A stretch of 64,000 nt of DNA, from positions 36,910 through 100,909 of the forward strand of contig NZ_RAPQ01000015.1 in assembly GCF_003610555.1 (NCBI RefSeq). The letters run 5' to 3'. Below the pieces are notes generated by a model. It worked only from the letters and a program-made list of their open reading frames with translations, was not told the DNA's origin and ran no database searches. How positions within the stretch are numbered: the first letter of the stretch is position 1; the number at the start of each line of letters is the position of its first letter. Shown here one piece after another: positions 1-8,344 of the stretch. A program made the translations under genes and the position numbers. The stretch is from Marinifilum flexuosum. GTDB taxonomy: Bacteria > Bacteroidota > Bacteroidia > Bacteroidales > Marinifilaceae.

Positions 1-102
1 GATTTCAGCATTTTTTAATTTTTGGTGTCCCCAGAAAAATAAGAACTTCTGTTTCTTACTTGCCCGAAAATCCTTTTGTATTCTATCAATATTATATTTC
101 AT
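1..102 (-). CDS. NADAR family protein, N-terminal fragment
   Basis: This is the first 34 codons of a gene on the minus strand, cut by the window edge. It starts at an ATG and stays open to base 1. The peptide begins MKYNIDRIQKDF and contains the run KFLFFWGHQK. The FFWGH signature near the N-terminus is typical of NADAR (YbiA-like, DUF1768) proteins, which are N-glycosidases acting on riboflavin intermediates or ADP-ribose-type substrates and are often found in conflict systems. The family call rests on that short motif only; the catalytic part lies outside the window. It appears to be the outermost of several accessory gene modules separated by attC-like spacers. Confidence 0.6.
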   Translation of the reverse strand, partial: MKYNIDRIQKDFRASKKQKFLFFWGHQKLKNAEI

Positions 103-120
103 TTATTTCTTTTCTTATAA

Positions 121-401
121 TAAGCTGTAACATATGTACAAACACAAGCAATTGCGTTTATTTCCCCATTATTCATTCAATGTAATGTGTTTTTAGTCTC
201 TGCTGGTTCGAGCTTATAGCTCGGACCTCTGCCATTGGGCAGAAAAGAATTATGCTACGCAGAGCACGAGCTACATGCTCTCGCTAGCAAGAGTTTGGCA
301 TTTCAAAGCTCCAAACTGTCAAACCGCTATATATTTTATTAATTGTACTCACTTCTAATTTACCGATATCTGCCAAATGACCTAAATTTATTGTTGTATG
401 C
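121..401. repeat. attC-like spacer between the NADAR gene and the next module
   Basis: A 280-base non-coding spacer. It ends in GTTGTATGC (393-401), the exact reverse complement of GCATACAAC at 1233-1241 on the far side of the next gene. Inside, GCCATTGGGCAGA near 232 can pair with TCTGCCAAATGAC near 369. It shares the string CTGTCAAACCGCTA with the spacer at 62.8 kb. The left end of the site is uncertain. Confidence 0.35.
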
Positions 402-408
402 TGTAATT

Positions 409-1209
409 TTATATTAATTCAAAATGTAGATAAGCAAATTCCTTTGTCAAATCTAACTTCTCTTGAACTTGGGTGTCAACTGCGGAAAGTTGAAATTTAT
501 ATTCATATTTATATTTTTTCCCATTTAAATCTTTGTATTCCACCTTTAAAACAGGGTTTGGGAATTTATAATCACAAAACTCAAATACGTTAAAATTCTT
601 TCCTTCTTTATCTGTTAAGTTATTCTCAAAAAGAAGGAAAAGATAATGAGTGAAAATAACAATCTCAGGAATAGTATGTAAATGATTATTTTTCTGGACG
701 TTTATTGGTGAAATATAATCAATCTCTTGTCTTCCGATATTCGCATTCGCAGAATAGTGAAAATCTTCATTTTCTAGGTTGTTCAAGAAATATAAGTTCA
801 AATTTTTATGCCAACTAAATTGATAATTAGTCGGCAATAATTTTTCTATTTTTTTGATGGCTTTTTTTGTGTCAAATTGCCAAGTGCACTTAATATTTTT
901 TGCTATCCCAAAACCTAGATTGTCTATTTTATACTTCGAGGACACTTCAAATTCTATTTCATTATAGTTATTTGAGTAATCGTTAAAATCACAAGTTTTA
1001 TATTCTATTAATTCTTCATTTTCCTTGTGAAGAGGACTTTTTGAAATTGAAACTAAAAATGATTTTATGAGAATATCAGGTTGGTATAATGACAACCTTT
1101 GTTTTTTTACTTCTTTCAAAGTAAAGACAGCAATCAATGCAGAAATGAAAGTCCCAATTCCTGAGAAAATAACAATCAGTTCTTTGTATTTTATTAAAAA
1201 CTCAATCAT
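409..1209 (-). CDS. Hypothetical protein with one N-terminal membrane segment
   Basis: I do not recognise a family in this 266-residue protein. Residues about 10-30 (LIVIFSGIGTFISALIAVF) form one hydrophobic helix, and the rest is polar and rich in Asn, Lys and Tyr, so a membrane-anchored protein with a cytosolic or periplasmic globular domain is likely. The gene stands alone, with a non-coding spacer on each side, and the pair GTTGTATGC / GCATACAAC flanks it exactly. That arrangement is what a single-gene integron-type cassette would show. Base composition is very AT-rich like its neighbours on this side. No function can be assigned. Confidence 0.7.
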   Translation of the reverse strand: MIEFLIKYKELIVIFSGIGTFISALIAVFTLKEVKKQRLSLYQPDILIKSFLVSISKSPLHKENEELIEYKTCDFNDYSNNYNEIEFEVSSKYKIDNLGFGIAKNIKCTWQFDTKKAIKKIEKLLPTNYQFSWHKNLNLYFLNNLENEDFHYSANANIGRQEIDYISPINVQKNNHLHTIPEIVIFTHYLFLLFENNLTDKEGKNFNVFEFCDYKFPNPVLKVEYKDLNGKKYKYEYKFQLSAVDTQVQEKLDLTKEFAYLHFELI

Positions 1210-1232
1210 AGAGTAATCTTGGTTTTATTATT

Positions 1233-1313
1233 GCATACAACGTTGCGTGTATGCGCAGTTTGCCTGTGTTGCGCCTGCGGCAGGCATATTGCGTATGACA
1301 CATTGTTGGCGTT
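1233..1313. repeat. attC-like site (imperfect hairpin spacer)
   Basis: The 81-base spacer starts GCATACAAC and ends GTTGGCGTT, matching the RYYYAAC...GTTRRRY layout only loosely. CGCAGTTTGCCTG (1254-1266) pairs with CAGGCATATTGCG (1281-1293), with one mismatch and one G-U. Outside this, GTGTATGCGCA and TGCGTATGACAC pair with an unpaired base. Its left end matches the previous module's far end (393-401) and its right end matches the next module's far end (4875-4883). Confidence 0.5.
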
Positions 1314-1322
1314 TCGTTGTTA

Positions 1323-3188
1323 TTATTTATTAGGAATTAACGCATTGCCAAATCTAAATTCTTCAACTAAATGATAATGCAATAGTTTTTCATTCTCCCA
1401 ATAATCCTTAGACGCGTGCTCTAACAAAATAATTTGAAATTCAGCATCCTCATATTGTAATACTCTATCCATAAAACTATTAAGAAGAGTTAATGCATCA
1501 GTAAGTTTTTGTTTATCCTCTGATACTTTAGTTTCTTTACCTTCTGTCTGAACAGACATATCAAAATATGGTCTACTTATCTGGTCTAGTATTAAGAAGC
1601 TTGGAATATATGGGACTTTCAGGTTAATAAAGTGTTCATGTAAACCTAGGAATAAAAATAGATGAAGAAACATATGATTAGAACTACTACCTATTTGATT
1701 TATAGGACTTGCTTTATCTGGTTTTCTAAGTTTCAAAACCTTTTTCTTAGTGTCAAAGAATGCTTTGTATTTTGTATAATTACCTAATGATTTACATTCG
1801 TCAATATTCTTTTGAATAAAGCTTTCTAACATTTCAAGCAAAATCCTACGTTCTGATGCGTCTTGCTCTAATCCTTGACTTAGTAACTCTAATTCATCAT
1901 CAATCTCCTCTATTCTATTTTCTATTTCAGAACTTTGCTCAGTTTCCTTGTCATAGAATGCCAATTTTGCTTTAAGCTCTCCAATGAATATATATTTTGA
2001 AACATTATTCTTAAAATCATTGGATTTCATTGGCATGGTGTCTATTTTACCTTGCACATCCTTAAGCTCTTCGTTTAATTCTTTTAATTTAGAACTTAGG
2101 TTATTATTCATAGATTTTTTACCCGAAATAGCTTGCTTAATCTTTCTTAATTCGGATTCTAAGCCTTCTATGAAATGTGCTACTTCTGGATTAATTATCA
2201 ATTCTTGACTACTTTCACTAATAGCTTGAATTGGCAATAAACTGTCAAAATCGAATTTTAGAGTTTTCTGATATTGAGTATATTCAGAATCAAAAGCTTT
2301 AATATTACGTATGGTTCGCGCAATATTTCTTCTGCGACTATATAATTCTTCTAATAAGGAAATATCTGTGGAAATCTTATCCTCTTTATAATCTGAAATT
2401 AGATGCTTAAGCCGACTATATCCTTCCTGTATTTCAAATAATTTAAACTCAATTAAATCATACTCTTGAGCTTTTGATATTAATTCAAGTATTTTTTCAC
2501 TAAATAATTTATATTCTTTCTCTAAAATTTTCTGTTTTCTTTCTAGGCTTAACTTTTCTTTGTTTAGAGATTGAACCTTTTCCTTGATTAGTGTATTCTT
2601 TTGGTTTAGAGCACCAATCGACAAATCAAATATTCTATCAAGTGCTTCTCTATATTTCTCACTATCATAAAGGTCAAAATCAAAAAACGTATTGCTATTG
2701 TCTACAACATTTTCTGATTGAGTATTGAATAAAAGAAAATATCGAAAGGAGATTTTAGAGCCCGCTTTAATCTTTTTCCCACCATAAGGTATTACTAAAT
2801 CTTGATTTACACCAAAATCAGTCTCAATTATTCTTTTTAGTTCTGTATATCCGATATTTCCGGATAATTCATCAGGAATTTCTCCGTTTGATGAAAAGTA
2901 TAAAAATGAAGATAGTACTTCGTTTACTATTCCTTGACGTGCAATAAAATAATCCTTACCATTTATCTTAAAATCCAAACCATACCACAAAATATTTTCA
3001 TTTATAATATCTTCAGGAATTTTTGTCTCACTACCCAGTAAACAATAATCTATTATTGCTAAAATTGAGGATTTACCAGTACCAGGAGCGCCTGTTATTA
3101 CGTTAATTTTATTTGGTTTAAATTCAAGCTCTCTTGGCTGTTCTGAATCTTTAAGCCAAAGAAGTATTTTTTTTATATAAAACTTCAT
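1323..3188 (-). CDS. ABC-3C system ATPase (DUF3732-type, SMC/Rad50-like)
   Basis: A 621-residue P-loop ATPase of the ABC/Rad50 type. Walker A is GAPGTGKS at residues 33-40. A long charged coiled-coil region fills roughly 190-460. A Walker B-like run FLILDQISRP lies near residue 535, where an ABC domain split by a coiled coil would have it. This is the architecture of DUF3732 proteins, the ATPase of the three-component ABC-3C conflict systems described by comparative genomics. The start codon overlaps the stop of the upstream middle component by four bases (ATGA), so the two are translationally coupled. It is the last gene of the three-gene unit. The likely role, from the family, is sensing DNA or nucleoprotein and licensing the nuclease partner. 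Confidence 0.85.
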   Translation of the reverse strand: MKFYIKKILLWLKDSEQPRELEFKPNKINVITGAPGTGKSSILAIIDYCLLGSETKIPEDIINENILWYGLDFKINGKDYFIARQGIVNEVLSSFLYFSSNGEIPDELSGNIGYTELKRIIETDFGVNQDLVIPYGGKKIKAGSKISFRYFLLFNTQSENVVDNSNTFFDFDLYDSEKYREALDRIFDLSIGALNQKNTLIKEKVQSLNKEKLSLERKQKILEKEYKLFSEKILELISKAQEYDLIEFKLFEIQEGYSRLKHLISDYKEDKISTDISLLEELYSRRRNIARTIRNIKAFDSEYTQYQKTLKFDFDSLLPIQAISESSQELIINPEVAHFIEGLESELRKIKQAISGKKSMNNNLSSKLKELNEELKDVQGKIDTMPMKSNDFKNNVSKYIFIGELKAKLAFYDKETEQSSEIENRIEEIDDELELLSQGLEQDASERRILLEMLESFIQKNIDECKSLGNYTKYKAFFDTKKKVLKLRKPDKASPINQIGSSSNHMFLHLFLFLGLHEHFINLKVPYIPSFLILDQISRPYFDMSVQTEGKETKVSEDKQKLTDALTLLNSFMDRVLQYEDAEFQIILLEHASKDYWENEKLLHYHLVEEFRFGNALIPNK

Positions 3189-3619
3189 AATTGAATTCTT
3201 AATTTTAAATACATTGAAGAAGTATTTTCACTAAATAGCGAAGACAAAGTCGGTATAGCAGCCTTTATTTCTTCGACTCGCTTACTATTAACAACAAGCA
3301 GTTTATTGTGCTCAATTTTTCCGTCCTCAAATTTTATATACTTAAGCTGTGATAAAATATAAATAGCGTTTATTGAGACAGGCAATAATTCATTAAATCG
3401 AGCAGTAAAATTAATTAGCAAATCACCTTTTTTAGCAATTAGCTCTTCAAAACTTCTAATTATTGTTCGTTTATTTTTTAAAAAACGAACTAAATTTGGG
3501 TTCAAAAGAAAAGGTAAAATCAAAACGATTTTAGCATATTCAATCTCGCCATATTCTTTAATAAATGAAGATAGAACTGCTGCAGAAATAGCTTCATTGT
3601 TATGTATATTATTTTTCAT
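3185..3619 (-). CDS. ABC-3C system middle component
   Basis: A small protein (144 residues from the ATG at 3619; an alternative ATG at 3646 adds nine residues). It begins MKNNIHNNEAISAAVLSSF and continues with a compact, mostly helical region containing FLLNPNLVRFLKNKR. Size, position between nuclease-like protein and ATPase, and the opening NNEAISAAVL pattern fit the middle component (MC) of ABC-3C systems. The 3619 start overlaps the preceding stop by 11 bases, while 3646 would overlap it by 38, so I prefer 3619. Its function in the family is thought to be bridging effector and ATPase, probably as a wHTH-like adaptor; that is inference from family descriptions. Confidence 0.75.
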   Translation of the reverse strand: MKNNIHNNEAISAAVLSSFIKEYGEIEYAKIVLILPFLLNPNLVRFLKNKRTIIRSFEELIAKKGDLLINFTARFNELLPVSINAIYILSQLKYIKFEDGKIEHNKLLVVNSKRVEEIKAAIPTLSSLFSENTSSMYLKLRIQL

Positions 3620-4811
3620 CCAAATACTTTTTCTTCCATTCGACATGCCAACCTATACTAGGAATATCAGAAAGTAAATAAAACTGTCCGTTGCTAACTT
3701 CGTAATCGAGTACTTCACCATCAATTGTTAATTCTAATTTTCGAATTTCATTTAAACAATTAAGACCTGCAACTTCAATTTTCTCTTGAATATCATCAAC
3801 AGTTAGCCCATTAGACAAATCCTTTATATTTTGGCGGTGACTTTCCCTAAACAAACTACGCCATATTGTCAAACAATTTTTTGTAAACTTCTCACTTTGC
3901 TGTGTTGTTAACTCACCTTTAATATTCCAAGTTTTTAAGTTATTATACATCAATAATTTTAGCCTTGTATATTCCCTTATAATATCTTCTTCGGACGAAT
4001 CTACATCACCTATTTCAACTAACTGCTTAATGAATAATTGATTTAATGGATTTAGAGGGATTGCATCGTCAAATTCCCGAATTGGCAACCTATTTGTACG
4101 ACCAAAATTAAAACAGTTTACATATTTAAGTTGAAAATCATTAAATGATATTTCATTTATTCCATGTGATTTTGTTGTTAAATAGAAATCTTTGCGGATA
4201 TTGCTATCTAAGCAAGAAAATACGTCACTAACGTATTCCTTTTTAATAAATAGCTCTTGCAGTCTTAACTCTATCTTATCAATAATTTCATCTACTGAGA
4301 ATGAAAAAGAAATTTGATTAAAAAAGTTAATTAAGAGATATTTTGGTAAGCTCTGTAAAAATTCCATATATTTCTTAATATCGTCATTACTGGAGTTCAA
4401 ACTCTTAACGTATTGTTCAAATTCGCTATAATCGATTTCAGATATTTGTAACTTCCCTAGTTTGACTAATAATTCATTCTGTGAACTGAATTTTTTATTA
4501 GTTACTAATACGTATGATGTACTTTTTATCTCTTGTATCCTTTCATCTCTGGTTTCAATTTTTTTAATATCTGATAACCAATTATAAAGTGTTTTCCATA
4601 AATCAGAATCTTTTTCCGTTAAATTTTTCTCTGAATCAAGGGTGTGCTTTAATTGAAGTAGAATTTTTTTTCCATCATGTTTATCTAGGTGAATATCATC
4701 TTTGACTTCATATCCTATTTTCTCACCTTGCTTTAAATTGAGAAGTAAGTATAGAAAATAGTAATATTGATAATCAAATCCTATTATAGTCTTTGCTGCT
4801 GATGAACTCAT
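3609..4811 (-). CDS. ABC-3C effector with N-terminal nuclease-like domain
   Basis: A 400-residue protein and the first gene of the three-gene unit. The N-terminus reads GFDYQYYYFLYLLLNL, then EVKDDIHLD and LLQLKHT. The spaced E-V-K-D-D and Q-L-K-H motifs are those of a PD-(D/E)xK nuclease related to the DUF4297/Cap4 dsDNA endonucleases used as effectors in CBASS and ABC-3C systems. The rest (about 150-400) is a helical region that probably contacts the middle component. The three genes overlap in the order effector, adaptor, ATPase, so they form one transcription unit. From the family one expects anti-phage or plasmid-interference activity by DNA cleavage; nothing in the sequence shows the trigger. 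Confidence 0.8.
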   Translation of the reverse strand: MSSSAAKTIIGFDYQYYYFLYLLLNLKQGEKIGYEVKDDIHLDKHDGKKILLQLKHTLDSEKNLTEKDSDLWKTLYNWLSDIKKIETRDERIQEIKSTSYVLVTNKKFSSQNELLVKLGKLQISEIDYSEFEQYVKSLNSSNDDIKKYMEFLQSLPKYLLINFFNQISFSFSVDEIIDKIELRLQELFIKKEYVSDVFSCLDSNIRKDFYLTTKSHGINEISFNDFQLKYVNCFNFGRTNRLPIREFDDAIPLNPLNQLFIKQLVEIGDVDSSEEDIIREYTRLKLLMYNNLKTWNIKGELTTQQSEKFTKNCLTIWRSLFRESHRQNIKDLSNGLTVDDIQEKIEVAGLNCLNEIRKLELTIDGEVLDYEVSNGQFYLLSDIPSIGWHVEWKKKYLDEK

Positions 4812-4874
4812 TTTTCCTTCTTTTATATTCCAGCTTTAATTAAATGTAATATTTCTTGGATTCTGCACTCAATG

Positions 4875-4902
4875 AACGCCAACTTGTATATAAACACAAC
4901 TT
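4875..4902. repeat. Outer boundary of the ABC-3C module (attC-like half site)
   Basis: AACGCCAAC (4875-4883) is the exact reverse complement of GTTGGCGTT at 1305-1313, so the ABC-3C genes sit between matched inverted ends 3.5 kb apart. I could not find the second half of an attC-like hairpin beyond it; the array may stop here. Confidence 0.4.
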
Positions 4903-5021
4903 AAATATCTAGCCTATCAAATTTATGAAAAATCAAAAGCAAACAATAAACTTACTGGAGTAAAATAACTTGCATGCATAAAATAGAATAAGTCTACATA
5001 ATTATGATTGGGTAATACAAA

Positions 5022-5043
5022 AGCCCCCAATTACTTGGGGGCT
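5022..5043 (-). terminator. Rho-independent terminator
   Basis: AGCCCCCAA and TTGGGGGCT form a nine-pair stem with a four-base loop, and on the minus strand it is followed by a short T-run (CTTTTG). It lies 35 bases downstream of the stop of the 308-residue gene. Confidence 0.8.
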
Positions 5044-5077
5044 AAATACAATTGAAAAGTATGGTACTATAGGTTTA

Positions 5078-6004
5078 TTAAGCCATTACAGGCTTATTGG
5101 TTTCAACAGCTTCCAGTTTCACATCCAACTGTAAGGTATGTTCTGGTAAAACAACTACCTGCATTACAACATCCAGATATCCTTTCTTGCTGAAACGCAA
5201 CTCGTGTTCACCAGCACTTAAAGTTTGGATATAAAAACCACCCTGCTTTCCACGGTGGGTAACTGCTTTCTTGCCATCAATGGAAATCCTTACATTACGT
5301 ATGGATTCACCAGTTTTGGCATTGGAAAACATTCCCTGTAGAGCTCTTTGTCTGCTCGAAGCATTGTCCTTGGTCATGATCACCAAAAACTCATCGAACA
5401 AATCAGGATCACTTTCAGCATAAACGCTACGCATGTATAGCATCAATCCTCTTTTTACCAACAAATTGTATTTGTCTAACAATACATCAATCTGCTTGGT
5501 AATATCGGCATGCTCTACCCTAAAGTCTTTGGGCGCACTTATCACATTGGAAAAATTCGTAATACTTGTTTCCAAAGCACTTTTTAAATCCTCATCTACT
5601 TTGGCTGCTGTAGCCTGCGTAGCATTATTGGCAACAATAGAGAGTAAACTATCAGCACGAATTAAGGCCTCTTCCTCCTTGCAATTGTGCAATTGGTGTT
5701 CAAAACATCCTTCCACACTCGAGAATATTTCAAACTCATGAAGCGTACCGTAACTAATAATCAGATCATTCACTTTGGCACAATTGCCTACCATAATTTC
5801 AAACAAATTGTTCTTATTAATGGTATAGGCTTTACTGCTAAGGGCTTGCTTTGGAACCAGCACCGCCAATTCCGCATTCACTTCCCTTATGGGTGCCATC
5901 AAATCATTATAATTTGTATCCTCCTGTAACTTGGTCTGATGCTTCAGATCAAATGCACACAAATCTTGCACCTGTCTGTGTAAAATCAGTTGTTTAGATT
6001 TCAT
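5078..6004 (-). CDS. Helical protein with C-terminal carboxypeptidase-regulatory-like domain
   Basis: A 308-residue protein with no signal peptide. Residues 1-220 are predicted helical bundle (many heptad-like Leu/Ile positions). Residues about 225-300 (ALQGMFSNAKTGESIRNVRISIDG...GGFYIQTLSAGEHELRFSKKGY) look like a carboxypeptidase-regulatory or PEGA-type beta-sandwich. In Bacteroidota this domain is usually extracytoplasmic, so its presence without a visible export signal is odd. It is a single-gene unit with its own terminator. Upstream lies a 13-unit 21-bp tandem array. The helical protein at 38.2 kb also sits beside a 21-bp array, and the two proteins look alike in size and helix pattern; homology is not proven. 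Function unknown. Confidence 0.75.
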   Translation of the reverse strand: MKSKQLILHRQVQDLCAFDLKHQTKLQEDTNYNDLMAPIREVNAELAVLVPKQALSSKAYTINKNNLFEIMVGNCAKVNDLIISYGTLHEFEIFSSVEGCFEHQLHNCKEEEALIRADSLLSIVANNATQATAAKVDEDLKSALETSITNFSNVISAPKDFRVEHADITKQIDVLLDKYNLLVKRGLMLYMRSVYAESDPDLFDEFLVIMTKDNASSRQRALQGMFSNAKTGESIRNVRISIDGKKAVTHRGKQGGFYIQTLSAGEHELRFSKKGYLDVVMQVVVLPEHTLQLDVKLEAVETNKPVMA

Positions 6005-6117
6005 ACAAAATATGTTTATGATTTTTAAGCTTTATTAGGTATCTAACTCTATTCGAGTTTCAAGAGAGAGGTTTTAGTACCATACGTATCCAATTGTTTC
6101 ACTTACATTCTAGTTTG

Positions 6118-6510
6118 TTCAGAAGCATTTCTGTTTCAGAAGAAGCAATTTCTTCTTTGTCATGCGCATTTTTTATTTCAACAGAAGCATTCTCAAAACT
6201 CTATGCCTTAATTTTTATTTGATCACTTACACTTTTGCTTGCTGCACTTACAGTTTTGAGTTCATCACTTACAGTTTTGGGTTCAACACTTACACTTTTG
6301 CTTGCTGCACTTACACTTTTGCTTGCTGCACTTACACTTTTGCTTGCTGCACTTACAGTTTTGAGTTGATCACTTACACTTTTGCTTGCTGCACTTACAG
6401 TTTTGGGTTCTGCACTTACAGTTTTGGATGCTGCACTTACACTTTTGGCATCAACACTTACAATTAGCCAAACTTCACTTACCATTTTTATGATGGCATT
6501 AACAATTTTT
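6118..6510. repeat. 21-bp tandem repeat array (13 units plus a degenerate lead-in)
   Basis: CACTTAC recurs at exactly 21-base steps from 6224 to 6476: 13 units of the form CACTTACA(C/G)TTTTGs followed by variable bases. A fourteenth worn unit (CATTAAC) follows at 6497. Upstream (6118-6200) four GAAGCA/GCGCAT-like motifs recur at about 20-21 bases. Because 21 is a multiple of three, both strands stay open for about 95 codons: on the minus strand the translation is a heptad such as SVSAASK. I treat it as a DNA repeat. Bases 6511-6890 hold nothing that I can identify. Confidence 0.85.
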
Positions 6511-6890
6511 CAAAGAGTAGCATCACCTTTCCCCTTCTTTCTGTCAATCTTTAATTGCCAGCACTCAACTTCTTTTCACTTTCTTATCAATAAGTATATT
6601 GTACTCTTCATTCCATTGCTAAAATCTGCAAAAACAAAGCTTAATAAGCATTTACATTCTCATCATATATCCTTCTGTTTAATTAAACTTAAACATTATT
6701 TTTCAATTGATTACAAAAACCATCACATTAATTGATGAAAAATTTCAACAATCCATCTTCAAATATTAATGTTAAATTTTCACCCCTATCTTATTAAATT
6801 TAAAATAGCTTTTACTTGAATAAAAAGACCACAATAGAATGATTTAATGATATTTACCATTCAGGCAAATGGTAATTTGTATTATGCTTT

Positions 6891-7209
6891 TTTTACAACA
6901 CGTATTCTTTTCTCCTTTAGAGCCTGTCTCGATTAATCGGGAAGAAAGATAGAAGGAGGTATTTTCTCTCCGATATCACCTCACCTCAATCCTCTCCTCA
7001 AGGAGAGGAATTTGTGCAAAGAATGTGAAGGCGTAGGATATTTGTGTGAGTTTTCTATGATAAAACCATCCTTTTCCGTCGCAATAAAATCCGCCAACAA
7101 AACAACTTAACCAGTTGCGACGATCAATTACAAAATCCATGAACCCAAGGCGGCAGTCACTTCGCTCCCTTCACCTGGGCTAGTATGATCTTTGCCTTTC
7201 AGGCAAAAC
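6891..7209. repeat. Dispersed structured repeat, copy 1 (segments A and B)
   Basis: Segment A (6891-6952, ending AGCCTGTCTCGATTAATCGG then GAAGAAAGATAGAA) is followed by segment B (6972-7209). B contains a string of small hairpins: CCTCTCCTCAAGGAGAGG, GTCGCAA...TTGCGAC, CCCAAGG...CCTGGGC-like arms, and TTTGCCTTTCAGGCAAA. No ORF of note. The whole is repeated at 7515-7890. Confidence 0.8.
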
Positions 7210-7514
7210 ATATTGAAACCACCTCCTGTTTGTTGCAGTAAGTGTGACATCCAAAAATTTGTTGGGCCCCATAGATGAAAAAGTCGTTAAAAACAGAATT
7301 CCATGAACGAGGTACGAGTGAATATTATTTTATTCACAGAATAATTATATCTGTAAGGTGTTCATGAGCTCACTTCGTTCGGTTGTTTAGACTTTAAATC
7401 GTTATGGGTAACTAAATTTTTGGCGTCTAGATCTTTTGGTTCTTTTATAGCAATGATAACCGAGCTATGCGAGCTCATGAATGCCCGTTAAAATTATGAA
7501 TGAATAAAAGAATA

Positions 7515-7890
7515 GCCCGTCTGGCTTGAAGACAAGATAGAATAAAGTGTTTTCCTTCCTATATCACCTCACCTCAATCCTCTCCTTAAGGAGAGGAAGT
7601 TGTGCAAAGATTGTGAAGACGTAGGATATTTGTGAGAGTTTTCTAGGGTAAAACCATCCTTTTCCGTCGCAATAAAATCCGCCAACAAAACAACACTCCC
7701 AATTGCGACGATTTACTATAGAATCCATGAACCCAGGGCGACGGTCGCTTCGCTCCCTTCCCCTGGGCTATTATGATATTTGCCTTACAGGCAAAACAGT
7801 TATATTGTATTAATGCATTACTATTTTTTACAACACGTATTCTTTTCTCCTTTAGAGCCCGTCCCGATTAACCGGGAAGAAAGATAGAAT
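7515..7890. repeat. Dispersed structured repeat, copy 2 and a third partial head
   Basis: Bases 7562-7797 repeat segment B of copy 1 at roughly 85-90 per cent identity by eye, with the same internal hairpins preserved although loop bases differ. A variant head (AGCCCGTCTGGCTTGAAGAC) precedes it at about 7517. At 7825-7890 segment A appears again (ACAACACGTATTCTTTTCTC onward, with CCGATTAACCGGGAAGAAAG), ending just before the stop of the DUF2809 gene. All copies are direct repeats. The 300 bases between copies (7210-7514) hold no recognisable gene. Confidence 0.75.
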
Positions 7891-7896
7891 GAGATG

Positions 7897-8289
7897 CTAT
7901 GAAGCTACTCCCCTCCTCATCAAATTCATTTCAATACACATGCCACCAGCTACTCCAATGGTATAAGCCAAAAGGTCCGACCATAAAAAGCCTTGGCCAA
8001 GAACCAATGCGCCAAATTTGTTGCTGCGCAATGCATTGAGCCAATCAACTTGTATCAGTTGGCTAAACTCAACCAGGAAACAGACACTCAAAGCCATTGC
8101 GGTCAGCTTTCTAATACTTGCTGCAGGAAAAACAAAGGCAATCATCCAATACATCATCAATGCCCATAAGGCATCTCCCAATCCCAAGTTGATGATTTCG
8201 GGAAGGTAGTTCGAAAAATGTCGAGATGCCAATCCGATAATGATGGTAAATAAGATTAATAAGAAGTAATAGAGTCTGTTTCTTTGCAT
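7897..8289 (-). CDS. DUF2809 family membrane protein
   Basis: A 130-residue integral membrane protein with four hydrophobic helices (about 5-25, 35-58, 62-82, 103-122). The pattern GLASRH near the N-terminus, LGDALWALMMYW in the second helix, and FLVEFSQL followed by the C-terminal LWSDLLAYTIG is characteristic of DUF2809, small inner-membrane proteins of unknown role sometimes called VanZ-like. The length matches the family. It stands at the left end of a minus-strand group of membrane and lipoprotein genes but is separated from the next by 55 bases. The repeat block described above ends six bases beyond its stop. Confidence 0.85.
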   Translation of the reverse strand: MQRNRLYYFLLILFTIIIGLASRHFSNYLPEIINLGLGDALWALMMYWMIAFVFPAASIRKLTAMALSVCFLVEFSQLIQVDWLNALRSNKFGALVLGQGFLWSDLLAYTIGVAGGMCIEMNLMRRGVAS

Positions 8290-8344
8290 TGAGATGTTTG
8301 TTTATTGGGGGTGATATAAATTTCTGCTAATATTGGTTTTGAAT

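Noticed and set aside
1..4902. An integron integrase in the window
   Set aside because: I looked for a tyrosine recombinase near both cassette-like stretches and found none, so the attC-like claim rests on site structure alone.
6162..6485. Two overlapping ORFs on opposite strands (about 95-101 codons)
   Set aside because: They follow from a 21-bp tandem array, whose unit length is divisible by three. The peptides are low complexity and there is no evidence of translation; the array itself is reported as a repeat.
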